Assembly (NCBI RefSeq): GCF_009821115.1
Contig: NZ_VYTY01000003.1
Coordinates: 124,001-188,000, forward strand
DNA: 64,000 nt
Direction of reading: 5' to 3'
From: Nitrincola alkalisediminis
GTDB taxonomy: Bacteria > Pseudomonadota > Gammaproteobacteria > Pseudomonadales > Balneatricaceae
Numbering within the stretch: the first letter of the stretch is position 1; every line of letters begins with the position of its first letter. This document shows positions 27,234-34,356 of the stretch, piece after piece. The notes beneath the pieces are model-generated. The model had not been told where the DNA came from, searched no databases, and saw only the letters and a program-made list of their open reading frames with translations. Made by a program: the position numbers and the translations under genes.

Positions 27234-27274
27234 AGCGGAAGCAGGCTGTCAGGGTTTGCTTCCGCTTTTTTTTT
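27234..27274 (+). terminator. Rho-independent terminator after the porin/dehydrogenase unit
   Basis: Perfect 10-bp stem AGCGGAAGCA (27234-27243) / TGCTTCCGCT (27257-27266) followed by a run of nine T. It separates the porin-dehydrogenase unit from the following operon. Confidence 0.92.
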
Positions 27275-27416
27275 GGACTTCTTCATGCGCTGAAGTAGAG
27301 CCACATTCTCACCATTTAGTATCTTTGAGATAGGTATAAGCAAATATCAGTCATAGTTTTAACAAAATCTCTCATTTTGATTTTTAGTTAAAAAATTTAC
27401 TATTTTGCATTGACAG

Positions 27417-27455
27417 TAATTGATTAAATCTCATAAGATGAGATTTAATCAATTA
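27417..27455. promoter_or_regulatory. Perfect 18-bp-arm inverted repeat, operator of the main catabolic operon
   Basis: The arms 27417-27434 and 27438-27455 are exact reverse complements around the three bases AAG; the core reads ATCTCAT-AAG-ATGAGAT with TTAA-rich outer arms. It ends 14 bp before the start codon at 27469, directly before the AGGGTGG ribosome site, so bound protein would block transcription. A hairpin in the 5' leader is also possible. The IclR regulator at 23376 is the leading candidate binder. Related sites occur at 24146, 38930 and 49265. Confidence 0.8.
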
Positions 27456-27468
27456 TAGGGTGGTTGTT

Positions 27469-29010
27469 ATGAATGGTGCAGAAGCCTTAATTAGGGCCGC
27501 GGCTGAAGCCGGAATTGAGTATTGTTTTGCAAACCCAGGCACCACAGAGATGCCGTTGGTTGCCGCTATGGATAAAGAACCCGGATTTCGCCCTGTTCTG
27601 AGCATGTTCGAGGGGGTGTGTACGGGAGCGGCAGATGGTTACGGTCGTATAGCTGGGCGCCCTGCGTTGACATTGACGCATCTTGGACCGGGTTTTGCGA
27701 ATGGCATAGCCAATCTTCACAATGCCCGTCGAGCAAACACTCCTATTGTTAACTTAGTCGGTGATCATGCATCGTGGCATGTGAACTACGATCCACCTCT
27801 GGCCAGCGATATAGAGTCTCTGGCGCGCACGGTGTCCAAATTTGTCCGTACGTCTAAATCGGCGGATCATTTGGTTGAGGATTTCGCGGCGGCTGTCAAT
27901 GCCTCTTGGAGTGCTAAAGGTGCGATATCAACGCTTATGTTACCGATGGATCTACAGGCAAATGAGCTGACCTCCACGGTTGGAAAAATAAAGATAACGC
28001 CACCGAGTCGGTACTTTGTTTCAGACTGGGTGTTAGACGTAGCTCAAAAAATCAATTCAGGAAAGCGTCTGGTTTTTATCGTTGGTGACACAGGGCTTAC
28101 TGAGGAAGGGTTAAAAGCGGCAGGAAGAATTGCGCAGTTACCAGGCATCAAAATGTACGCGGAAACCTTTCCGCGTGTGAGTTACCGAGGGGGTGGTCTT
28201 CCAGATTTAGATCGTTTGCCTTATTTCCCAGAAAAAGCGATTGAGGTTTTGGAGCAATACGATGAAGTCATCTGTGCAGGTGTTCCCGAACCCATCTCAT
28301 ACTTTGGGTATGAAGGGTTGCCTTCACGCTTGGCTGAGCTTGATCGACTGACCATGTTGGCCGAGGTCGGACATGATGTCGTGGGTGCGCTATCAATGCT
28401 GGCTGACGAAGTGGATGCTCCTGCTTTTAAAAACAGCGAAGGAGCCGTCGTCTTGCCGAGTGCTTCAGAAGCATTAACGCCTGAATCCATAGGGCAGATC
28501 CTGTCTGCTTTATTGCCAGAGGACTCAATCGTATCGGTTGAAGGGGGTACCTGCGGGTATCCTTTCTTCACCGCTTCAGCAAATGCGGCTAAGCATCGTG
28601 TGATGACCAATACGGGTGGTGCGATTGGTCAAGGTATTCCTGCTGGCTTTGGGGCAGCCCTAGCTGAGCCAGGCAATACGGTGATCTGTCTGCAATCGGA
28701 TGGCAGTGCACAATACACCATTCAGACACTCTGGAGCATTGCGCGAGAAGGCCTTCCTGTCATCATTTTGATTGCGGCGAATCACAAATACAACATCCTC
28801 CAAAATGAATTGCGTCGATATGGTGTCGAGACGTTCGGCATCAACTCGCTTCAGTTAACCGAATTAGATCGTCCTCGGGTTGATTGGCAAGCTTTATCCA
28901 AAGGTTATGGGGTTAAGTCCGTTCAAGTCGCACACAACGCAGAGCTGATGCTGGCTTTAAAAGAAGCAGTTCAAGCGAAAGAGCCGCGACTGATTGAAAT
29001 GTCACTGTGA
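27469..29010 (+). CDS. ThDP-dependent decarboxylase (benzoylformate decarboxylase/acetolactate synthase-like)
   Basis: Thiamine-diphosphate enzyme of 513 residues with the usual three domains. N-terminal PYR domain ANPGTTEMPLVAAMD with the ThDP-activating Glu in MFEGVCTGAADGYGRIAG, a central domain, and a C-terminal PP domain with LQSDGSAQYTIQTLW and AANHKYNIL for Mg and diphosphate binding. It resembles the acetolactate-synthase-like/benzoylformate decarboxylase group that decarboxylates 2-oxo acids to aldehydes. An aldehyde dehydrogenase gene follows by 9 bp, so 2-oxo acid to aldehyde to acid is the likely route. The ATG at 27469 has AGGGTGG at 27457-27463. Confidence 0.85.
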   Translation: MNGAEALIRAAAEAGIEYCFANPGTTEMPLVAAMDKEPGFRPVLSMFEGVCTGAADGYGRIAGRPALTLTHLGPGFANGIANLHNARRANTPIVNLVGDHASWHVNYDPPLASDIESLARTVSKFVRTSKSADHLVEDFAAAVNASWSAKGAISTLMLPMDLQANELTSTVGKIKITPPSRYFVSDWVLDVAQKINSGKRLVFIVGDTGLTEEGLKAAGRIAQLPGIKMYAETFPRVSYRGGGLPDLDRLPYFPEKAIEVLEQYDEVICAGVPEPISYFGYEGLPSRLAELDRLTMLAEVGHDVVGALSMLADEVDAPAFKNSEGAVVLPSASEALTPESIGQILSALLPEDSIVSVEGGTCGYPFFTASANAAKHRVMTNTGGAIGQGIPAGFGAALAEPGNTVICLQSDGSAQYTIQTLWSIAREGLPVIILIAANHKYNILQNELRRYGVETFGINSLQLTELDRPRVDWQALSKGYGVKSVQVAHNAELMLALKEAVQAKEPRLIEMSL

Positions 29011-29019
29011 GGATTGATC

Positions 29020-30513
29020 ATGGCGAATATAGATATATTTCCAGATGTTGAGCGTTTTCTGTCGGAATCAAAAAGCTTGTTTATTGCAGGTGAGTGGGTC
29101 AAGCCGATTGCTGGGGGAAGCTTCACGGTCGAAAACCCAGCAAATCGTCAGGTTATTGCAACCGTCTCAAGTGCTGAGAAAGAAGATGTTGATCGTGCCG
29201 TTCAGGCTGCTCGTTATGCCTTAGAGGGAGTATGGGGGCGGGTTCAGCCATCTGAGCGTACTCGGTTAATGCTGCGTCTGGCGGACTTAGTTGAGGAAGA
29301 CGCCCATCATCTTGGGCAGATTATCTCTCTGGAAAACGGAAAGCCCTATACCAATGCTTATAGTGGGGAAGTGGTCATCACGGCCAATATTCTGCGATAT
29401 TTTGCCGGGTGGCCGTCGAAAATTGAAGGCAGCACCATTCCTATTTCACCTCGCAGTGGCGCACAGATGCTGAATTATACGGTTAAAGAGCCGGTTGGTG
29501 TGTGCGCGATGATCGTGCCTTGGAACTTTCCACTCTCGATGTGCGCATGGAAGCTCGGTCCAGCTTTGGCAACGGGTTGCACAGCGGTTCTTAAGCCAGC
29601 AGAACAAACCCCACTTTCATCTTTGCGTTTGGCTGAGTTGATTCAACGTGCTGGATTTCCTGGCGGTGTTGTCAATGTGGTTACTGGTTTTGGTGAGGGG
29701 GCAGGGGCACCTTTAGCAGCTCATCCAGACGTTGACAAAATTGCGTTTACGGGTTCAACAGCCGTAGGCCGTCTGATTGCACAAGCCGCGGTTGGCAATA
29801 TGAAAAAGGTGTCACTGGAGTTGGGGGGTAAATCTCCCAATATCATATTGCCAGACGCAGATATTATCCGTGCAGCCAAAGGTGCGGCGGATGGAATTTT
29901 TTATAACCAAGGGCAGGTTTGTACAGCTGCCTCGCGTTTGTATGTTCACGACAGTGTATTGGAGCAAACGTTAGACGAGTTACGCAAGCATGCATCCGCA
30001 CATGTCATTGGTCCAGGGCTTGATCCCTCTACGACGATGGGACCGCTCGTTTCCTCGGATCAATATGAGATCGTCAGAGGTTACATCTCGAAGGCCATAG
30101 ATGAAGGTGCAGAGTTAATTTGTGGTGGCAAAACGCCTGATTATCTCTCAGATGGCTATTTTATGGAGCCTACGGTGTTTCTCGATAAACAAGAAAAAGC
30201 CTGCATTGCACGCGAAGAAATATTTGGTCCCGTCGTGACGGTTATGTCTTGGTCAGATATTGATGAATTGGTCTATCGAGCGAATAACACACCCTTTGGT
30301 CTTGCTGCAGGTGTTTGGACAAATAACCTCCAGCAGGCACATCGAATTGCTGCCCAATTAAAAGCGGGATCTGTATGGGTTAATTGCTGGAATGTGGTTG
30401 ATCCTGCATCACCCTTTGGCGGTTACAAACAGTCCGGATGGGGACGCGAAATGGGTAAAAACGTCATTGATGCTTATACCGAGACAAAAAGCGTTTTTAT
30501 TGACTTAAGTTAA
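29020..30513 (+). CDS. Aldehyde dehydrogenase (betaine/phenylacetaldehyde dehydrogenase type)
   Basis: 497 residues. Catalytic Cys in NQGQVCTAASRLYV, general-base Glu in VSLELGGKSPNIILPDAD, cofactor site MIVPWNFPLSMCAWK and FTGSTAVGRLI. The ATG at 29020 with GAGGA at 29009-29013 is chosen over a TTG at 29014. It should oxidise the aldehyde produced by the decarboxylase nine bases upstream. This class covers betaine, phenylacetaldehyde and benzaldehyde-type substrates; the exact one is not readable. Confidence 0.9.
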   Translation: MANIDIFPDVERFLSESKSLFIAGEWVKPIAGGSFTVENPANRQVIATVSSAEKEDVDRAVQAARYALEGVWGRVQPSERTRLMLRLADLVEEDAHHLGQIISLENGKPYTNAYSGEVVITANILRYFAGWPSKIEGSTIPISPRSGAQMLNYTVKEPVGVCAMIVPWNFPLSMCAWKLGPALATGCTAVLKPAEQTPLSSLRLAELIQRAGFPGGVVNVVTGFGEGAGAPLAAHPDVDKIAFTGSTAVGRLIAQAAVGNMKKVSLELGGKSPNIILPDADIIRAAKGAADGIFYNQGQVCTAASRLYVHDSVLEQTLDELRKHASAHVIGPGLDPSTTMGPLVSSDQYEIVRGYISKAIDEGAELICGGKTPDYLSDGYFMEPTVFLDKQEKACIAREEIFGPVVTVMSWSDIDELVYRANNTPFGLAAGVWTNNLQQAHRIAAQLKAGSVWVNCWNVVDPASPFGGYKQSGWGREMGKNVIDAYTETKSVFIDLS

Positions 30514-30532
30514 CAAAGTTGAGGATTAGATA

Positions 30533-31327
30533 ATGGATTTAGAACTGCACAATCGAGTGGCAATTGTAACCGGTGGTGGCATGGGGATCGGTAAGGATGT
30601 CGCGCTTTTTCTCGCTGAAGAAGGCTGCGATGTGGTGATTTGTTCCCGAACAATGTCAGTGCTAGAAAAAACAGCCGCTGAAATATCGAAAGCAACGGGT
30701 CGGAGAGTCCTTCCGATTAGCTGTGATACGACAGATATGGATTCAGTGAACCGTATGGTTGAAAAAACGGTTGAAGAGTTTGGTCGAGTCGACATTCTTG
30801 TTAATGGGGCTGCTGCTCCATCAGGAGTGGTAAGAAACTCGATTGAGTTTGCCAAAGACAGCGAGCTATTAGGTGATTTAGATACCAAAGTGATTGGTTA
30901 TTTCCGGTGTGCAAAGGCTGTAGCGCCTTATATGAAAAAGGCAGGCTGGGGCCGAATCATTAATATTGGCGGATTGACCGGACGAAGCAGTAAGGTCATG
31001 TCAGGTATGCGAAACCTTGCAATTGTTCATATGACGAAAAATCTATCCGATCAATTGGGGCCAAATGGAGTGACGTGCAACATCATTCATCCTGGTGTTG
31101 TTGATACACCTCATATACAAGAGCTGTATGAGAGAGAAGCAACCTTACAAGGGAAGACACCTGAGCAAGTTGAGCAGGGCTATATCGACGCAACACCGAT
31201 TCGACGCACCTTAAGTCCCGTTGAAATCGCGTGGTTAGTTGGTTATTTGGCTTCACCTAAGTCGGGAGCCGTCACTGGAGAGTCTATTGGTATTGACGGT
31301 GGCCTTACTCGAGGCATCTTTATCTAA
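30533..31327 (+). CDS. Short-chain dehydrogenase/reductase-fold protein lacking the YxxxK active site
   Basis: 264 residues with an intact Rossmann motif (TGGGMGIG), NGAA motif and C-terminal GESIGIDGGLTRG. The catalytic residues are missing: by alignment the Ser position is Gly147 (NIGGLTG) and the Tyr and Lys positions are Ser157 and Asn161 (SGMRN). A divergent SDR subfamily with this pattern exists, so it may bind NAD(P) and act by another mechanism or be non-catalytic. It lies 19 bp after the aldehyde dehydrogenase and 12 bp before the propeller gene, inside one operon. Its frame is full length, so it is not a decaying gene. Confidence 0.82.
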   Translation: MDLELHNRVAIVTGGGMGIGKDVALFLAEEGCDVVICSRTMSVLEKTAAEISKATGRRVLPISCDTTDMDSVNRMVEKTVEEFGRVDILVNGAAAPSGVVRNSIEFAKDSELLGDLDTKVIGYFRCAKAVAPYMKKAGWGRIINIGGLTGRSSKVMSGMRNLAIVHMTKNLSDQLGPNGVTCNIIHPGVVDTPHIQELYEREATLQGKTPEQVEQGYIDATPIRRTLSPVEIAWLVGYLASPKSGAVTGESIGIDGGLTRGIFI

Positions 31328-31339
31328 GGAGTTAGCATT

Positions 31340-32374
31340 ATGAGCGGTACGATTCTTGTTGCAACAGTAGGTCAAGCGGTTATTAAAAGCTCTGACAATG
31401 GACAAACTTGGCATCGTCTTGGCTTAGGTCAGGATATAGAGTTTGATGCTATTACTCGTTCGTTAGATTTAGATCCCTCTAATCCTGAACGGATTTATAT
31501 CGGAACAGATACGGGTTTGTGTGTGAGTGAGGATACTGGCAAAAAGTGGGTACGAGTCGACTCACCCTTCAATGGTGAAACTGTATGGAAGGTTGCTGTA
31601 GACCCAAAAAATCCAAAACGAATTTTTGTGGGTACGGGCGCACCGTCACGAGCCGTTCTTTGGCGAACAATTGATGGTGGTGTTACTTGGGATAGAGCGC
31701 CTGTCGAAATTCCTGAATTTTGTGCAGGGGTGTCAAAACCACGTCTGTTGGCCTTTTCATACGACCCTACCGACTCTAACAACCTTTGGTTTGGCCTTGA
31801 GGAAGGAGGATTGTTTAAGAGCGTAGATGGAGGCGATAGCTGGGAGCGCGTCGATTCACGGTTACTCTGGGAGTATAACTCAGACATACACTCCATTCGT
31901 GTATTACCCAATCATGGCAAAAAAGTCATTGTTGTGATCTGTGTTAATGCCATCTATCGCAGTTTTGATGACGGGCTGACATGGATAGGAGTGAATCCGA
32001 ACGAAGCCTTTGGTCTTTATTACGCAAGAGCAACGGCTATGCCCGCGGGATCAGAAGACACAATTTACTTAAGTATTTCCGATGGAACGCCAGGCACCAC
32101 CAGTCGAGTATTGGTATCGCAAGATGCGGCAGCAACCTGGGAGACTTTGCCACTGCCTTTACAGCCCAACTCATGTGTTTGGGGGATGCATGTAAACCCA
32201 AACAATTCCAATCAAATAGTCATAGGCACGAAATATGGCCATCTGTTTACCAGTACAAATGCGGGTAAGTCTTGGAAAAAGGAATGGCGCGAATTTAGTG
32301 AAATCTCTGATGTGTTATGGACGTCAGCAGTCGCTGAGATTGAAGCAGGGCATCAGTCCGTCATAACAAAGTGA
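31340..32374 (+). CDS. Cytoplasmic BNR/Asp-box beta-propeller protein
   Basis: 344 residues built from repeated Asp-box motifs (S/T-x-D-x-G-x-x-W): SSDNGQTW, SEDTGKKW, TIDGGVTW, SVDGGDSW, SFDDGLTW, and weaker SQDAAATW and STNAGKSW, about seven in all, each on a propeller blade. It resembles sialidase/Vps10-like folds without sialidase catalytic residues that I can recognise. There is no signal peptide, which is odd because most BNR proteins are secreted. It is tightly spaced between the SDR and VOC genes. A lyase, hydrolase or scaffold role in the pathway is possible; I do not know the function. Confidence 0.8.
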   Translation: MSGTILVATVGQAVIKSSDNGQTWHRLGLGQDIEFDAITRSLDLDPSNPERIYIGTDTGLCVSEDTGKKWVRVDSPFNGETVWKVAVDPKNPKRIFVGTGAPSRAVLWRTIDGGVTWDRAPVEIPEFCAGVSKPRLLAFSYDPTDSNNLWFGLEEGGLFKSVDGGDSWERVDSRLLWEYNSDIHSIRVLPNHGKKVIVVICVNAIYRSFDDGLTWIGVNPNEAFGLYYARATAMPAGSEDTIYLSISDGTPGTTSRVLVSQDAAATWETLPLPLQPNSCVWGMHVNPNNSNQIVIGTKYGHLFTSTNAGKSWKKEWREFSEISDVLWTSAVAEIEAGHQSVITK

Positions 32375-32384
32375 GGATGTGAAG

Positions 32385-32843
32385 ATGAAGTTTAAAGTCG
32401 TTCGGACACACCTGTCTCTGTTTGTTAGAGATCCTGACGTATCTGCAAAGTGGTATGCAGATGTCCTTAATATGGAAGAAACAGCCCGTAATGGCAGTGA
32501 TTGGGTCATGATGGGATTCGGTCAAAAGCACCATGATATTGCCCTCATCAAAGCTCCAGAAGGCGCGAAACAAGGTGGACTTGGGCTCCAGCATTATGGG
32601 TTAGAGATTGATGGAGATGAAACCACACTTCGTAAACTCTACGGTATGTTGCTGACCAAAAAGGTGAACATAGTAAAAATTACCGACCATGAAGTGGGTA
32701 AAGGTGTTTATTTTACAGACCCAGATGATAACCGCTTGGAGTTTTTTCTTGAAACCGAGCATAACGACGAGTTAGGAAAACAGCGCTTCAAAATGACCAG
32801 TGCGCCGAGTCGTGATATTAAACTCGATCCCATTTTTGAATAA
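32385..32843 (+). CDS. VOC-superfamily protein (glyoxalase/extradiol dioxygenase fold)
   Basis: Single VOC module of about 152 residues. Candidate metal ligands are visible at the canonical places: His in VRTHLSLFVRDPD, His in LQHYGLEID and Glu in DPDDNRLEFFLE. One-domain extradiol dioxygenases, lyases and isomerases all use this fold. Next to an FAD ring-hydroxylase, hydrolase and hydratase, ring cleavage is a reasonable but unproven idea. The ATG at 32385 (GAGGA at 32373-32377) is preferred over an in-frame GTG at 32379. It lies 10 bp after the propeller gene. Confidence 0.85.
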   Translation: MKFKVVRTHLSLFVRDPDVSAKWYADVLNMEETARNGSDWVMMGFGQKHHDIALIKAPEGAKQGGLGLQHYGLEIDGDETTLRKLYGMLLTKKVNIVKITDHEVGKGVYFTDPDDNRLEFFLETEHNDELGKQRFKMTSAPSRDIKLDPIFE

Positions 32844-32861
32844 ATGAATTAGGGGAAAACG

Positions 32862-33464
32862 ATGAAAGAAACCAATTTTAGTGCTTACCATATTCGTAAA
32901 TGGTTTTCTTTTTATGAAGAAACCTTGGCCAATGAAACCGGTATATTGGCTGACGGTGAGCCTGTAAGAAAATACGTCATTGCAGCTGCTATACACAATC
33001 CATTTGCAGGCCAATTTAAAGAAGACTTATCCCAACTGATCGAAAACTCGCCTTTGTTAGGGCAGGAGTTTGGTCGCCGAATTAACGAGCTGGCCGGTGA
33101 TAATGAAATTGTTAGTTATGGCAAGGCCATTCTCGTTGGTGCTGATGGGGAGTATGAGCATGGCAATGCATTTCTAACAAACCCCGCGGCAGATCCTGTC
33201 CGAGACGCTTTGGGGGGCGGTAAATCCTGGGTTCCATCGACGGGCAAGATCGGTGGACCGGGTGCCATCCTTGATATACCTCTGGCACATAAAGATGCTT
33301 TATATGTTCGTTCACACTATGACTCTATTTCAGTGTCATTTAACGATGCTCCACGGCGTGATGAATTGCTTGTGATATGGGCTTTTGCAACTCGCGGACG
33401 TCTTCATGCTCGTTTGGGAGGGCTAAAGGCTGAAAACGTAAAAGGTGAAGATGGACTGCATTAA
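32862..33464 (+). CDS. AA_synth (amino acid synthesis) family protein, function unknown
   Basis: 200 residues, recognised as the PF06684 family by VRKYVIAAAIHNPFAGQF, YGKAILVGADGEYEHGNAF, GGGKSWVPSTGKIG and IPLAHKDALYVRSHYDS. The family name is historical and gives no reaction. Members that I recall sit in catabolic clusters beside hydrolases and flavin monooxygenases, as here, which suggests degradation (possibly cyclic amide or ring-product processing) and not biosynthesis. The ATG follows AGGGG. It is embedded in the operon, 18 bp after the VOC gene. Confidence 0.8.
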   Translation: MKETNFSAYHIRKWFSFYEETLANETGILADGEPVRKYVIAAAIHNPFAGQFKEDLSQLIENSPLLGQEFGRRINELAGDNEIVSYGKAILVGADGEYEHGNAFLTNPAADPVRDALGGGKSWVPSTGKIGGPGAILDIPLAHKDALYVRSHYDSISVSFNDAPRRDELLVIWAFATRGRLHARLGGLKAENVKGEDGLH

Positions 33465-33502
33465 AGCGGCTTCAACAATTTAATACAAAAGGTTTGTTAG
33501 CG

Positions 33503-34330
33503 ATGTCTGCCAGAAGTGCTTTTTTCATGAGTGGTGAGTTAAAACTCCACTATTTGCAATGGGGCGATACGAGTGGCGTCCCTGTCATTATGCTGCATGG
33601 CCTTCGAGGCTTCGCCAATACTTGGCAATCACTCGCGCTCGCTTTGGGTGATGGTTACTGCTGTTATGCACTGGATCAGCGTGGAAGGGGCGAGAGTGAT
33701 TGGGGGGATATCGACAGCTATCAGACTGAAACCTATGTCAAAGATATCGAGAGCTTTATAACGCATTTGGGCTTAACAGAGTTCATTTTGATTGGGCACT
33801 CCTTGGGGGGTACAAATGCGTTGGAATATACGCGTTTGCATCCTGATAAGGTTCATAAGCTTGTCATTGAGGATATCGGTCCTGGTTCATCTAGCCACGG
33901 AGAAGGCGCTGATCGTATTCGCCGTGAGATGCTAAACACCCCGCTCTCATTTGATTCATGGGCAGAGGCTGAAACCTTCTGGCGTAAGAGTCGACCGCAT
34001 TTAACGGAAGCGTCACTGCAAGCACGTCTACACAACTCATTTAGAGAGGTGAAGGGGCAAGTGTATTGGAAACATGATCAGGAAGGGATAGCAACCGCAC
34101 GCTTGAAATTTGAGCCAATCGACTTATGGCCAGCCGTCAAATCCGTGCGTTGTCCAGCGTTGTTGGTGAAGGGAGCTCAATCCGATTTTTTACCTCACGC
34201 CACGATTGCAGAGGTGATATCCACCAATGCTTGTTTCAGTTCAATCGTTATCAATGAGGCGAGTCATTATGTTCATGATGACCAACCGGAAAAATTTAAT
34301 GCAGCCATTTTGCGTTTTTTGAACTCATAA
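33503..34330 (+). CDS. Alpha/beta hydrolase (meta-cleavage-product hydrolase-like)
   Basis: 275 residues. Oxyanion HG motif in MLHGLRGFANTW, nucleophile Ser in LIGHSLGGTNAL, acid Asp in VKGAQSDFLP and His in NEASHYVHDD. The size and layout fit MhpC/XylF-like C-C hydrolases as well as esterases and lactonases. The ATG at 33503 with AAAAGG before it is preferred to a TTG at 33494. The placement just before the ring hydroxylase supports a role in breaking down a ring-derived intermediate. Confidence 0.87.
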   Translation: MSARSAFFMSGELKLHYLQWGDTSGVPVIMLHGLRGFANTWQSLALALGDGYCCYALDQRGRGESDWGDIDSYQTETYVKDIESFITHLGLTEFILIGHSLGGTNALEYTRLHPDKVHKLVIEDIGPGSSSHGEGADRIRREMLNTPLSFDSWAEAETFWRKSRPHLTEASLQARLHNSFREVKGQVYWKHDQEGIATARLKFEPIDLWPAVKSVRCPALLVKGAQSDFLPHATIAEVISTNACFSSIVINEASHYVHDDQPEKFNAAILRFLNS

Positions 34331-34356
34331 AAAGATATGCGCTTTGGGGGTGTCAC

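Larger units (their letters stand above)
27122..27468. other. 347-bp regulatory intergenic region
   Basis: No gene seen. It contains, in order: a 14-bp palindrome TCTCGTTAACGAGA (27213-27226), a strong terminator (27234-27274), a 13-bp near-palindrome TATCTTTGAGATA (27320-27332), a lone TCTCAT half-site (27370-27375) and the large perfect operator at 27417-27455 that abuts the ribosome binding site of the next gene. Confidence 0.75.

Noticed and set aside
28221-28610. Antisense open frame of about 129 codons inside the decarboxylase gene
   Set aside because: Serine-rich, low-complexity shadow of the real gene with no ribosome site or family motifs; the same holds for the other long antisense frames in this window.
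32207-33464. Idea that the propeller, VOC and AA_synth genes are a mobile cassette
   Set aside because: No repeats, integrase, transposase or att-like sequence flank them, and their spacing matches the rest of the operon.
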